64,000 nt of DNA from Acidobacteriaceae bacterium (lineage in GTDB: Bacteria; Acidobacteriota; Terriglobia; Terriglobales; Acidobacteriaceae), in contig JAPWKE010000003.1 in NCBI GenBank assembly GCA_028283655.1, positions 372,001 through 436,000 of the forward strand, in the 5' to 3' direction. A program made the position numbers and the translations under genes. Below the pieces are notes generated by a model. The model searched no databases, was not told where the DNA came from, and was given only the letters and a program-made list of their open reading frames with translations. Numbering within the stretch: position 1 is the first letter of the stretch; the number at the start of each line of letters is the position of its first letter. Positions 35,569-44,317 of the stretch are shown here, piece by piece.

Positions 35569-36693
35569 TCAGGAACGTATAAGAGCATTCTCAACGGGAT
35601 CATCGAGCAGTAATTGATCGCTGTTTTGAAGAGTTCCTTCATGCATTTGGAAGTTCGACAGACCTACGCCTACGAGGCGGTAAAGCTGGCTTGGCGAAAG
35701 CTCCACGCGCGCACAGAGGCTCAGCGCAATACCAATCAATGTCTCGCAATCCGTGATCGGCTGTGCAGGGGTTGAGCTCCTCGTTAGCGCATCGAATTCC
35801 TTTGTTCTCAGCTTGAGAACAACCGTCTTTGCCTGGCGCAGATTTTCTTTTGAAGCGATCCAAACCTTCTCGGCCAACCGGCGTATATGTGGCTCGCACT
35901 CTGTCAACGGAATGTCTTCGGGGAAAGTGTCTTCGGCGGAGACTTGCTTGCGAACGCGGTTTGCGACGACCGGATTGTGGTCGATGCCACGGGCCAGCTC
36001 GAAGAGGCGTTGGGCATAGTTTCCGAAGTGAGCCTCTAGAGTCACAAGATCCATTGCGTGGATGTCACCCACAAGCTTGATTCCACTCTTCGCCATGCGA
36101 GCTTCGGTGACCTTGCCTACACCGGGAATGCGGCCTACTGGCAGTGTCAGCAGGAAGTCTTGTACTTCATGGGGTTGCAGAACAAACTGACCATTTGGCT
36201 TGCGCCAATCAGACGCGATCTTCGCCAGGAACTTGTTGGGTGCCACGCCCGCTGAGGCTGTGAGGTTCAGTTCGTCGTAGATCTGTTTGCGGATGGTCTT
36301 TGCTACAAGAGTCGCTGTAGGAATTCCCAGCTTGTTCATCGTGACGTCGAGATACGCCTCATCCAGTGAGAGAGGCTCAATCAGGTCTGTGTGTCGCTGG
36401 AAGATCTCTCGGATCGCAGAGGAGGCCGCTTTATAGCGTGTGAAGTCTGGGGGCACGAATATTGCTTCAGGGCAAAGCCGTTCGGCCGTTATTGCGGGCA
36501 TCGCGGAGCGGACACCGAAGCGGCGCGCCTCATAAGACGCTGCACAAACAACTGACCGCTTGCCCTTCCAAGCCACCACCACCGGGCGCCCGCAGAGGTC
36601 GGGGTTGTCGCGCTGTTCGACGGAGGCATAGAAGGCGTCCATGTCAATGTGAACGATCTTGCGTTTGCCGATGGCCGCGATGTCATCATTCAT
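35569..36693 (-). CDS. dinB: DNA polymerase IV (DinB)
   Basis: This 374-residue Y-family polymerase has IVHIDMDAFYASVEQRDNP at its start and the catalytic SLDEAYLDVT near residue 105. Helix-hairpin-helix GRIPGVGKVTEARMAKSG and a little-finger domain follow. Active-site acids are intact. The ATG at 36693 overlaps the stop of the small upstream gene at 36686 and lacks its own ribosome site, so translation is probably coupled. Upstream in-frame starts would overlap that gene entirely. With DnaE2 nearby, the island carries two mutagenic polymerases. Confidence 0.93.
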   Translation of the reverse strand: MNDDIAAIGKRKIVHIDMDAFYASVEQRDNPDLCGRPVVVAWKGKRSVVCAASYEARRFGVRSAMPAITAERLCPEAIFVPPDFTRYKAASSAIREIFQRHTDLIEPLSLDEAYLDVTMNKLGIPTATLVAKTIRKQIYDELNLTASAGVAPNKFLAKIASDWRKPNGQFVLQPHEVQDFLLTLPVGRIPGVGKVTEARMAKSGIKLVGDIHAMDLVTLEAHFGNYAQRLFELARGIDHNPVVANRVRKQVSAEDTFPEDIPLTECEPHIRRLAEKVWIASKENLRQAKTVVLKLRTKEFDALTRSSTPAQPITDCETLIGIALSLCARVELSPSQLYRLVGVGLSNFQMHEGTLQNSDQLLLDDPVENALIRS

Positions 36694-36919
36694 GGCAGCG
36701 CTCGCAGACGCTGTAATGGTGTACGAACTCGTCCCACTCGGGAATTCCTGCAAAGCCCGACCCGCTGAGACTGTTGATGTCACCGGGTTCGAGAAACCCC
36801 AGATCATCTGGCCTACGCGCGATGAAGGTTTGAAGCAACTCCGCTCCAGTGGCACAGGGGACGCCCGTGCCATCAGGGAAAAGGTAGTTCATCGTTGCAT
36901 CGGATATGCCCGTTCGCAT
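36686..36919 (-). CDS. small CxxC protein coupled to dinB
   Basis: This 77-residue ORF ends CERCHE with its stop inside the dinB start region (ATGAATGA), a classic coupling arrangement. The sequence is acidic, with FPDGTGVPCATGAELLQTFIARRPDDLG and a C-terminal WDEFVHHYSVCERC. Two Cys near the end could bind a metal. I do not know the family. It competes with a longer dinB frame on the same strand but not in the same phase; I favour this gene because dinB proteins start at the conserved IVHIDMDAF region. Confidence 0.55.
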   Translation of the reverse strand: MRTGISDATMNYLFPDGTGVPCATGAELLQTFIARRPDDLGFLEPGDINSLSGSGFAGIPEWDEFVHHYSVCERCHE

Positions 36920-37004
36920 ACGTCCACTGGCCTCTGTCCCGATTGTTTCACATTCGCCATGTGTTCGCCTCGGCGGGTGTCTCTGGGATGCGAAAAAACG
37001 CTAA

Positions 37005-38051
37005 CTAGTCTTCCTCATTTTCGGCTCGCAGTTTAGCAACAACCTCTTCGAGAGCTTCGATCGACGGGACTTTTTCCTTGATCTCATCGGGAAGCTGCCG
37101 CGTTACGCGGTACTCAGCAACGCCGATCGGCTTTGCCGTATCTCGTAGCGTGTACTCAACGATCGTCTGGTTCTTGCCTTGGCATAGGATCAAACCGATG
37201 CTCTGGGCATCGCCGGGGTGTCTAAGAGTGTCGTCGACAGCGGACAGGTAGAAGTTCATCTTTCCTGCGAACTCGGGCTGGAAGTCATCCATCTTCAGGT
37301 CAATCACCACCCAACAACGAAGCTGGACATGGTAGAAGAGCAGGTCGACAAAGAAGTCTTGGCCGCCCACTTCCAAGTGGTATTGGCTACCGACGAACGC
37401 AAAGCCTTTGCCCAGCTCCAGAAGAAGATCGCGGAGATGGTGGAGGAGCCCTTGTTCGAGTTCTCGCTCATGGGCGGCCTCTCGCAGAGTCAGGAAGTCG
37501 AAGATGTACGGATCCTTCGTGATCTTCTGCGCGAGTTCAGATTGGAGTTCCGGGAGAGTCCTCTGAAAGTTCGTGAGGGCATTGCCTTGGCGCGAGTGGA
37601 GGCCGCTCTCAATCTGGTGCGTGAGAATGGCGCGGCTCCAGCCGTGTTCAAGGTTCGCTCGGAGGTACCACTCACGCGTGGCAGGGTCCTTTACCTTGTC
37701 GAGCAGCACCGTTTGGTGACCCCACGGCAATTTTGCAACAAGCTGTTGCAAAATTGCAGGGCTTGGCCACGCCTCAGCGAAACTCCTCATATAACGCAGG
37801 TTACGGGGGCTAAATCCCTCCATCCCAGGGAACTCACTGCGAAGATCCTGCGCCAACCGTTCGACGATCTTGCCACCCCAGCCTTCGGATTGAAAGCGTG
37901 AAGACAGCTCCTGGCCTATCGACCAATACAGCTCAATGAGCTCACTGTTGACCGCGACGGTAGCCCGCAACTGGGACGAACGGATTCGTGCCTTCAGGCG
38001 AACAAGAAGCTCGCTATAGTCAGCCGGCAATGCCTGGAGATCACTCGTCAT
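37005..38051 (-). CDS. DUF1016 (YhcG-like) PD-(D/E)XK nuclease
   Basis: This 348-residue protein has the DUF1016 N-terminal part (VNSELIELYWSIGQELSSRF, FPGMEGFSPRNLRYMRSFAEAW, LPWGHQTVLLDKVKD). The nuclease half has YHLEVGGQDFFVDLLFYH, RCWVVIDLKMDDFQPEFAGKMNFYLSAVDD and IGLILCQGKN. D and DLK supply the PD-(D/E)XK acids and lysine. Members lie near restriction-modification and defence genes and are thought to act on nucleic acids. GGAG precedes the ATG. Confidence 0.85.
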   Translation of the reverse strand: MTSDLQALPADYSELLVRLKARIRSSQLRATVAVNSELIELYWSIGQELSSRFQSEGWGGKIVERLAQDLRSEFPGMEGFSPRNLRYMRSFAEAWPSPAILQQLVAKLPWGHQTVLLDKVKDPATREWYLRANLEHGWSRAILTHQIESGLHSRQGNALTNFQRTLPELQSELAQKITKDPYIFDFLTLREAAHERELEQGLLHHLRDLLLELGKGFAFVGSQYHLEVGGQDFFVDLLFYHVQLRCWVVIDLKMDDFQPEFAGKMNFYLSAVDDTLRHPGDAQSIGLILCQGKNQTIVEYTLRDTAKPIGVAEYRVTRQLPDEIKEKVPSIEALEEVVAKLRAENEED

Positions 38052-38121
38052 ATCCGCTCCAGAATATCGGATTCGCGCCGGAGAACGCGGTAGCTGTTGG
38101 ATCGATGTTTAGAATTGCCGC

Positions 38122-38361
38122 ATGGACGTTACAGCTCTCCTTGTTCAAATCGACGCTGAAATCGCGCGCTTGCAGAAGGCCCGAACAGCACTGGCTTCGT
38201 TAAGCTCTTCAACGCCGGTCCGCCGCGGTCCCGGGCGTCCCCCGAAGGCGAATGCAGGCACTCCCAACGTTGCGAAGAAGCGAGTGATGAGCGAAGAGGC
38301 GCGTGCCAAGATTGCGGCGGCACAAAAGAAGCGTTGGGCCGCTCAGAAGAAGGCAAAATAG
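38122..38361 (+). CDS. AT-hook-like basic protein
   Basis: This 79-residue protein has an N-terminal amphipathic helix (LLVQIDAEIARLQKARTALA), then RRGPGRPPK, a good AT-hook for minor-groove DNA binding. The basic tail is SEEARAKIAAAQKKRWAAQKKAK. A nucleoid-associated or histone-like role is likely. It is convergent with the XRE gene ending at 38364, two bases away, and divergent from the DUF1016 gene. Confidence 0.65.
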   Translation: MDVTALLVQIDAEIARLQKARTALASLSSSTPVRRGPGRPPKANAGTPNVAKKRVMSEEARAKIAAAQKKRWAAQKKAK

Positions 38362-38363
38362 AC

Positions 38364-38660
38364 CTAACGTTGTTGTGGCCGTTGAACTGCGCTGTTGCGA
38401 CGTTCTTTGCGATTCAGGAGTCGCTCTGCCTGGCTCAGGAGTTCGCTCAGATTCAGTTCCAGAAGGGTCGCTAGATCATTCATCGTTCGGAGAGTGGGGC
38501 TCTTCGAGCCTCGTTCTATATCTCCGATATAACGAAGGCTGTAACCACTCGCTACAGCCAGATCCATTTGAGAAAGACCCTTGTGATCGCGGGTATTCGC
38601 AATGATCTGACCACACGCTTGTTCAAGCGTCGTAGGTCGAACATTTGCGGCTTTCCTCAT
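38364..38660 (-). CDS. XRE-family helix-turn-helix regulator
   Basis: This 98-residue protein has an XRE HTH: GQIIANTRDHKGLSQMDLAVASGYSLRYIGDIERGSKSPTLRTMNDLATLLELNLSELL. The C-terminal tail is short and basic. The palindrome GGCACTATAGTGCC lies 35 bases upstream of its ATG at 38695-38708, so this gene is probably controlled by itself or by the XRE protein next to it. It lies 58 bases downstream of that second XRE gene, on the same strand. Confidence 0.82.
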   Translation of the reverse strand: MRKAANVRPTTLEQACGQIIANTRDHKGLSQMDLAVASGYSLRYIGDIERGSKSPTLRTMNDLATLLELNLSELLSQAERLLNRKERRNSAVQRPQQR

Positions 38661-38694
38661 TGGTTAATCTTTTCCGACTAGCCAATTCGGGTAA

Positions 38695-38708
38695 GGCACT
38701 ATAGTGCC
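38695..38708. promoter_or_regulatory. CACTATAGTG operator, copy 1
   Basis: A 14-base perfect palindrome GGCACTATAGTGCC lies between the two XRE genes. It shares its 12-base centre, GCACTATAGTGC, with the two sites at 39032-39076. Three perfect copies within 400 bases, each in an XRE promoter region, are strong evidence for an operator. Confidence 0.7.
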
Positions 38709-38718
38709 AGTTTGATTT

Positions 38719-39003
38719 TCAGTTTGATTCTGGTGCATCACTGCTCGGCGGACCGTTCCGAAGCGCTTTCGCCCTAACAATGATCTCTTCGATGGGTAGC
38801 TTGTAAAACATCGAGACAGCATCGAGAGATCGGATTGTCGTGCTTTTCTTACCACTCTCCATATTGCGGATGGTCGTGTCGGCAAAGCCTGTCTCGACTG
38901 CGACTTGCAGCTGAGTCATCTTCCGATCAGCTCTCAACGCTCTAAGGACGCGGCCGATCGCCTGTTCCAATGTCAAATCATTCGACTCAGGATTCGCGGC
39001 CAT
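38719..39003 (-). CDS. second XRE-family helix-turn-helix regulator
   Basis: This 94-residue protein has HTH RVLRALRADRKMTQLQVAVETGFADTTIRNMESGKKSTTIRSLDAVSMFYKLPIEEII. Two CACTATAGTG palindromes lie in its promoter, the stretch it shares with the divergent ECF sigma gene. It is a paralogue of the 38364 protein, with the same length and architecture. The pair may form a regulator switch for the lasso-peptide-like locus that begins to the right, but that link is inferred from position. Confidence 0.82.
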   Translation of the reverse strand: MAANPESNDLTLEQAIGRVLRALRADRKMTQLQVAVETGFADTTIRNMESGKKSTTIRSLDAVSMFYKLPIEEIIVRAKALRNGPPSSDAPESN

Positions 39004-39031
39004 GCCTAATGGTTGGCCTTGACCCGTCGAT

Positions 39032-39076
39032 CATGCAGGCACTATAGTGCCTGCATGGATGTAGCACTATAGTGCT
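39032..39076. promoter_or_regulatory. CACTATAGTG operators, copies 2 and 3
   Basis: Copy 2 is a 26-base perfect palindrome at 39032-39057 centred on CACTATAGTG. Copy 3 is AGCACTATAGTGCT at 39063-39076. Their centres are 25 bases apart. Both lie in the 135-base gap between the minus-strand XRE gene and the plus-strand sigma gene, so a bound regulator could affect both directions. Confidence 0.72.
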
Positions 39077-39138
39077 TATTCGTTGCGCGGTGCCTACTCG
39101 TGGCCACTGCCAACTAGCCGCTGCTGACTGAAAAGCCT

Positions 39139-39801
39139 ATGAACTCCGAAGCAGCAATTTCATTCCCGAGCAATCTCAGCGAAGCCAGCGAGAATGTGCT
39201 GGAACCTTCTCCTGTCTGCGTGGCCTCACCGCGATTCGAGGACGACTCCGTGGAGATGACGGATGAAAGGCTTCTTGAGGTTGCCGGGCGAGGTGAAAAG
39301 CGAGCGCTAGCAGTCCTTTTTCGTAGACATGGCAGATCGGTGTTCAACGTCGCATATCGGATTTTGAAGGACGAAGGGGAAGCAGACGATCTTCGCCAAG
39401 ACACGTTTCTCTATTTGTTCCAGAAGGCCCATCTGTACGACCCGAGCAAATCGACTGCTTCGTCGTGGATCATTCAGATTGCGTATCACCGAGCTATCGA
39501 TCGGAAGCGCTTTCTGAGTTCGAGAAACCACTACAAAACGGAAGACCTGGAGGAGCAGCGATTTGGTTCTGTGCGTTCTCGCCCCTCAACGGATCACATC
39601 GACGGGAAAGCGATCTTAGAACGTTTGCGAAATGAGCTTTCTTCCGATCAGCAACAGACGTTGGATATGCACTTCTTTGAGGGATATACCTTCAAGGAGA
39701 TAGCAGACAAGAGCGGTCAGAGCGTCGGGAACGTTCGCCATCACTATTACCGGGCTCTAGATCGTCTAAGGTCGAGTCTTTTCACCAAAAAACGGGGATA
39801 G
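39139..39801 (+). CDS. ECF-type RNA polymerase sigma factor
   Basis: This 220-residue protein has a 35-residue N-terminal extension. Sigma region 2 is ALAVLFRRHGRSVFNVAYRILKDEGEADDLRQDTFLYLF with DPSKSTASSWIIQIAYHRAIDRKR. Region 4 is LSSDQQQTLDMHFFEGYTFKEIADKSGQSVGNVRHHYYRALDRLR. It recruits RNA polymerase to ECF-specific promoters. The anti-sigma gene follows 45 bases later, then the TonB receptor, an arrangement like FecI/FecR systems that control receptor genes. Confidence 0.92.
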   Translation: MNSEAAISFPSNLSEASENVLEPSPVCVASPRFEDDSVEMTDERLLEVAGRGEKRALAVLFRRHGRSVFNVAYRILKDEGEADDLRQDTFLYLFQKAHLYDPSKSTASSWIIQIAYHRAIDRKRFLSSRNHYKTEDLEEQRFGSVRSRPSTDHIDGKAILERLRNELSSDQQQTLDMHFFEGYTFKEIADKSGQSVGNVRHHYYRALDRLRSSLFTKKRG

Positions 39802-39846
39802 AGTGAGAGAATGGGCTGACATTTTTTCCGCGAGGCAGTCGAGACT

Positions 39847-41079
39847 GTGAACCCGCGACTTCATGACGAGTTCGTCGAACTTTGCGCGCTCTTCTACTCT
39901 GGAGAACTCTCCGAGGAGGAATGGTCGCTGTTGCAGGTTCACATGGCGTATTGCGACTCCTGCCGCGCCACTTTTGAAGAGTTTGCACACGCTTCGCAAG
40001 ATGTCATTCCTGTCATGGCGCAGGCTGCGGCTGCACAAGTGCCTCTGGAATCTGACGAGCAGTTCGACGCGGCTGCGCGCCTATTCGCGGCGCGCCTTGA
40101 AGGAACCCCCTCACATCCAGCTAAGCCGCAGGCAAAGCGTAGCTGGACCATTTATGGCGCGATAGCGGCGTGCGGACTTGCTGCATCAACCTACGGCGTG
40201 TGGGCGTATCTGCACGGTCAAGCGGGGCACGCTGTCCTTACGCAATCAGCGACTGCAATCGAAAGGCCTGCCCCGTCTGCCCCCACCCCGGTTTCCTCTG
40301 GGACAGAGGCACTGTCTCGGAGCGAGAACGAAAATATCCAGCTGCATAGGCAGGTTGATGAGCTTGAGAGGGAATCAACCCAGGCGAAGGCCTCGTTGGT
40401 TGACTTGCAGAAGCAGATTGAGGCGGATCGCCTTCAATTCGACCAGGCGACGGCCGACAAGCAGTCCTTGGCTGCGCAGCTAAACTCTGCTCAGGGCAGC
40501 GTCCAATCTCTTCACGAGCAACTCACCGCAGCGCACACGGTATCGGGTCAACACGACGATCAGGTTGCCGCGTTGACAACCAGAATCCACAACTTGGACG
40601 CGGCGCTTGCCGATGCCAACACAGCACTCGAGACCAAGGATCGAATGCTGGCGCTCGATAAGGACTTCCTGTCCCATGACAAGGACATCCGGGATCTCAT
40701 CGGCTCGCGCAATCTCTATATCGCTGACATCTACGACACGACCGAGAAAGGGAAGACTGCCAAGCCCTTCGGTAGGATCTTTTATACCCAAGACCGATCT
40801 CTGGTGTTCTATGGGTTTGATCTCGACAAGCAGCCCACGATTTCACGCACTGTTTCCTATCAGGTGTGGGGAAGTGGAAGCGATCGTGACCCCGTGAGCC
40901 TGGGGCTGTTCTATCAGGACGATGGGCACAAACGTTGGGTCCTTCGCTGCAACGATTCCAAGAGCCTGTCGCGTTTGAACATGGTCTTTGTTACTGTGGA
41001 ACCACCGGGTGGCAGTCACAAGCCGACCGGGAAGCAGCTTCTTCGGGCCTACTTGCAGATCGAACCGAACCACCCCTAA
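39847..41079 (+). CDS. transmembrane anti-sigma factor with zinc-finger and coiled coil
   Basis: This 410-residue protein starts at GTG. The cytoplasmic N-terminus has HMAYCDSCRATFEEF, the H-x3-C-x2-C signature of zinc anti-sigma domains. A transmembrane helix lies near residues 100-118 (YGAIAACGLAASTYGVWAYL). The periplasmic part is a long coiled coil (about 155-290: SENENIQLHRQVDELERE, LQKQIEADRLQFDQATAD) and a compact beta-rich end (YTQDRSLVFYGFDLDKQPTI). It should hold the sigma factor until a periplasmic signal arrives. Confidence 0.85.
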   Translation: MNPRLHDEFVELCALFYSGELSEEEWSLLQVHMAYCDSCRATFEEFAHASQDVIPVMAQAAAAQVPLESDEQFDAAARLFAARLEGTPSHPAKPQAKRSWTIYGAIAACGLAASTYGVWAYLHGQAGHAVLTQSATAIERPAPSAPTPVSSGTEALSRSENENIQLHRQVDELERESTQAKASLVDLQKQIEADRLQFDQATADKQSLAAQLNSAQGSVQSLHEQLTAAHTVSGQHDDQVAALTTRIHNLDAALADANTALETKDRMLALDKDFLSHDKDIRDLIGSRNLYIADIYDTTEKGKTAKPFGRIFYTQDRSLVFYGFDLDKQPTISRTVSYQVWGSGSDRDPVSLGLFYQDDGHKRWVLRCNDSKSLSRLNMVFVTVEPPGGSHKPTGKQLLRAYLQIEPNHP

Positions 41080-41158
41080 GAAACACTGGTACAACTTTCC
41101 CAGGCCGTCCGTAGACGGAGTGCATTCAAAACACTCCCAACCCCCGGAGCGACCTTTC

Positions 41159-44100
41159 GTGAAACTTCTTGTTTTGCTGTTGTGTTTAATCTTCCCCGGC
41201 CTGGCATATAGCCAATCAATCAATGCAACAATCAGCGGTGGCGTGACGGACCCCGCTGGGAACCTGATCATCGGCGCCGATGTTCTGATCAAGAACGACG
41301 CCACAGGCCTTGTCTACGCGGCGAAGACGAACCGCGTCGGTATGTACTTAGTGCCCGTCCTGCCTCCTGGCCGCTATCACGTCCAAGTCTCCAAAGAAGG
41401 TTTCAAGTCAGTCATCAAGGCTGAGGTCGTTCTGAACGTCGAGAGCGCCGTAGCTCTAAACTTTGAGCTTCAGGTCGGTGCTGCCTCTGAAAGCGTCACG
41501 GTCGATTCGGCTACGCCAGCGATGAACACGACCGATGCATCAGTGTCGACTGTGATCGACAAGAAGTTTATCGAGAACGTTCCACTGAATGGGCGGAGCT
41601 TCCAAGACCTCATCTCGATGACGCCGGGTGTTGTTACGGTGAGCCCTCAGGCGCAGCCTGGTACCGGTGTACAGCGCACAGGTGATTTCAGCGTGAACGG
41701 GCAGCGTTCAGAATCCAATTACTATACCGTCGATGGTGTGTCGGCCAACATCGGGGCAGGCAATACGGCCGGTAGCTTTTCGAACGGAACGAGCGGTTCA
41801 CTTCCAGGTTCAACCGCGTTGGGCACGACACAAAGCATCATTCCCCTCGATGCACTGCAGGAGTTTCGTGTCTTGAGCTCGACCTATTCTGCCGAGTTCG
41901 GGAGGAGTCCCGGAGGGCAGTTCACGTTTGCTACGCGGAGTGGCGCTAATCAATTTCATGGAAGTGCCTATGACTATCTGCGCAATAACTTCTTCGATGC
42001 AAACGACTGGTTCAACGACCACAACCATGTCGCAATCGCTGCGCTGAGGCAAAACGATTTTGGGGGCACTCTCGGTGGCCGACTGTTCGTTCCGCACCTC
42101 TATCAAGGTCGTGATCGCTCGTTCTTCTTCGTTGCCTACGAAGGTCTTCGGCTTACACAACCGCAGGCGGCCACTGTCCAGTATGTGCCCGACACCTTCA
42201 TGAGGACACAGGCCGCGGCACAGATGCAGCCAATACTCAATGCGTTCCCGCTGCCAACTGCCGGGGCAATTGACTACGGTTCCGCATCTGCGCCCAGCTT
42301 AGCGCAATTCATCGGCACATACGCAGTTCCAAGCAGGATTGACTCGACCAGCGTTCGCCTTGATCACACCTTCAATAAGCATCTCTCCGCATTCTTCCGT
42401 TTTGGCAACACACCAAGCTCCACAAAGAGCAGAGTTCTCTCTGCATTGACCACGACAAGCATCAACACACGCACCTACACGTTTGGCCTAACGACCCAAT
42501 GGAACAGCGCGATGACGAATGACCTGCGTGTGGGGTACGCTCAATCGGACTCGTTCAGCACAGAACAACTAGATGGCTTTGGTGGTGCGACTGCGATCAA
42601 TCTCGGATCGCAGATGGCTCAAGGGACGTATCCATCTATTGAGCCCATCCTATTCATCTCGATAAGCGGAATAGGAACGAGCACTCTCGCAGCGTATGAT
42701 CGCGCAGCGAATCAGAGCCGTCAGTGGAATATCGTTGACACTTTCAGCGTCGTTCATGGGCGTCACTTTCTTCGATTTGGCGTCGACTATCGGAGGATTG
42801 AGTCTCCCACAAGCCCCGTTTCCCCGGCGATTCAAGCCGAATATCTATCCACGAAGGGTTTGATCAACAACTCGTCTGAACTGACGTTCCTTATCAAACG
42901 CAATTCCAGTGTGTTGCTGTTTCACGAGATGGCAGCATTCGCGGAAGACGAATGGCGACTCTCCCCGAAGTTCAGTCTGTCGGCGGGCCTGCGTTGGGAA
43001 GTCGATCCGCCTCCTACATCCACTGACGGCAATCCTCTCTACACGGTACTGGGCAACGTCTCCCAGCCTTCAACTCTCTCGCTTGCCCCGGCTGGTACTT
43101 CCCTCTGGAAGACCTCTTGGTACAACTTTGCTCCTCGACTTGGCTTTGCATGGACACCGCGTGGCTCGGAAGGGAAGGACGTCACCGTTGTCCGTGCAGG
43201 TGGAGGCGTATTCTTCGACACCGATGATCAGATCGCGGCGATGGGCGTCACTGGACTGGGGTTCCTTGCCCAGTCCACTCTATCGAGCGTCGCCCTGCCC
43301 ATCACGAGCGCCCAACTTGCTTTCCCTATCTCCACCGCAGCTCCATATACCAGTGCTAGCTTGTACGCCTATCCGCAGCATCTCCAGTTGCCATACACAT
43401 TGCAGTGGAACGCAAGCATCCAGCAAGCGCTTGGAAAGCAACAGTCCTTCACACTCACCTATGTGGGTGCCAATGGGCGTCGTCTGCTGCAGAGCAAGCT
43501 TCTGAGCGTGAAAGCCTTGAACCCACTATTCAGTTCCATCTACTACACTCCGAGTGGCATCACGTCGAACTACCACTCCTTGCAAGCTCAATTTCAGCGG
43601 ACCGTGGCTCGTGGATTGCACGCTCTCGTTTCCTACACCTGGTCCCATTCCATCGATTACGGCTCGAATAGCACAACGTATCCAGCAGTAAGAGGGAACT
43701 CTGACTTCGACGTGCGGAACAATTTTGTTGCTGGATTGAGCTGGGACATTCCTCCAGTTGGAAGCGAACTCGCGCGAGTGCTTAGCGGTGGATGGGGAGT
43801 TGATGGCAGGTTCATGAGTCGAACGGCCTTTCCGATCACGCTGAATGGAAGTACGCAAACCGATTCGGTGGGGGGCGTCTACTACACCGGAGTCAACTAC
43901 GACCCCTCGAAACCTCTCTACCTCTATAGCTCTTCGTACGCCGGGGGAAAGACGCTCAACGCAGCAGCATTTAGTCTTCCAACTGGAACATCCATGGGCA
44001 ACGCCCCCCGCAATTTCGTCCGAGGCTTCGGGATGGAGCAGGTGAACTTGGCGATTCGCCGCGATTTCCCCCTTGTCGGAGATCTCCATCTCCAGTTTCG

Positions 44101-44278
44101 GGCAGAGACCTTCAATCTTCTGAATCACCCAAACTTTGGCTACGTCGTCCCTACACTCTCCAACGCTCAGTTCGGGCAGGCGACCAAGATGCTGAATCAA
44201 AGCCTCGGTACGCTCAGCTCTCAATACCAGTCGGGCGGCCCGCGATCGATGCAGTTTGCGCTTCGATTGACGTTCTAA
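41159..44278 (+). CDS. TonB-dependent receptor with carboxypeptidase-regulatory-like N-terminal domain
   Basis: I start at GTG 41159, placed after GGAG, which gives the signal peptide LLVLLLCLIFPGLAYSQS; a longer frame has no signal peptide. The 1039-residue product has an Ig-like regulatory domain (GGVTDPAGNLIIGADVLIKN, GRYHVQVSKEGFK), a plug (IENVPLNGRSFQDLISMTPG) and a 22-strand-type barrel ending in FALRLTF. This type is common in Acidobacteriota. Directly upstream of an isopeptidase, it likely imports the lasso peptide of the locus or a related one. Confidence 0.9.
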   Translation: MKLLVLLLCLIFPGLAYSQSINATISGGVTDPAGNLIIGADVLIKNDATGLVYAAKTNRVGMYLVPVLPPGRYHVQVSKEGFKSVIKAEVVLNVESAVALNFELQVGAASESVTVDSATPAMNTTDASVSTVIDKKFIENVPLNGRSFQDLISMTPGVVTVSPQAQPGTGVQRTGDFSVNGQRSESNYYTVDGVSANIGAGNTAGSFSNGTSGSLPGSTALGTTQSIIPLDALQEFRVLSSTYSAEFGRSPGGQFTFATRSGANQFHGSAYDYLRNNFFDANDWFNDHNHVAIAALRQNDFGGTLGGRLFVPHLYQGRDRSFFFVAYEGLRLTQPQAATVQYVPDTFMRTQAAAQMQPILNAFPLPTAGAIDYGSASAPSLAQFIGTYAVPSRIDSTSVRLDHTFNKHLSAFFRFGNTPSSTKSRVLSALTTTSINTRTYTFGLTTQWNSAMTNDLRVGYAQSDSFSTEQLDGFGGATAINLGSQMAQGTYPSIEPILFISISGIGTSTLAAYDRAANQSRQWNIVDTFSVVHGRHFLRFGVDYRRIESPTSPVSPAIQAEYLSTKGLINNSSELTFLIKRNSSVLLFHEMAAFAEDEWRLSPKFSLSAGLRWEVDPPPTSTDGNPLYTVLGNVSQPSTLSLAPAGTSLWKTSWYNFAPRLGFAWTPRGSEGKDVTVVRAGGGVFFDTDDQIAAMGVTGLGFLAQSTLSSVALPITSAQLAFPISTAAPYTSASLYAYPQHLQLPYTLQWNASIQQALGKQQSFTLTYVGANGRRLLQSKLLSVKALNPLFSSIYYTPSGITSNYHSLQAQFQRTVARGLHALVSYTWSHSIDYGSNSTTYPAVRGNSDFDVRNNFVAGLSWDIPPVGSELARVLSGGWGVDGRFMSRTAFPITLNGSTQTDSVGGVYYTGVNYDPSKPLYLYSSSYAGGKTLNAAAFSLPTGTSMGNAPRNFVRGFGMEQVNLAIRRDFPLVGDLHLQFRAETFNLLNHPNFGYVVPTLSNAQFGQATKMLNQSLGTLSSQYQSGGPRSMQFALRLTF

Positions 44279-44317
44279 GGCCACATCTAACCGGTTCCCA
44301 ACAAGTAGGGAGGTAGC

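Noticed and set aside
36920..37004. Possible SOS box (CGAACACATGGCGAATG) before the dinB-linked small gene
   Set aside because: Repeats of CGAA are suggestive, but no matching motif is found before imuA and the LexA site for this group is not known to me.
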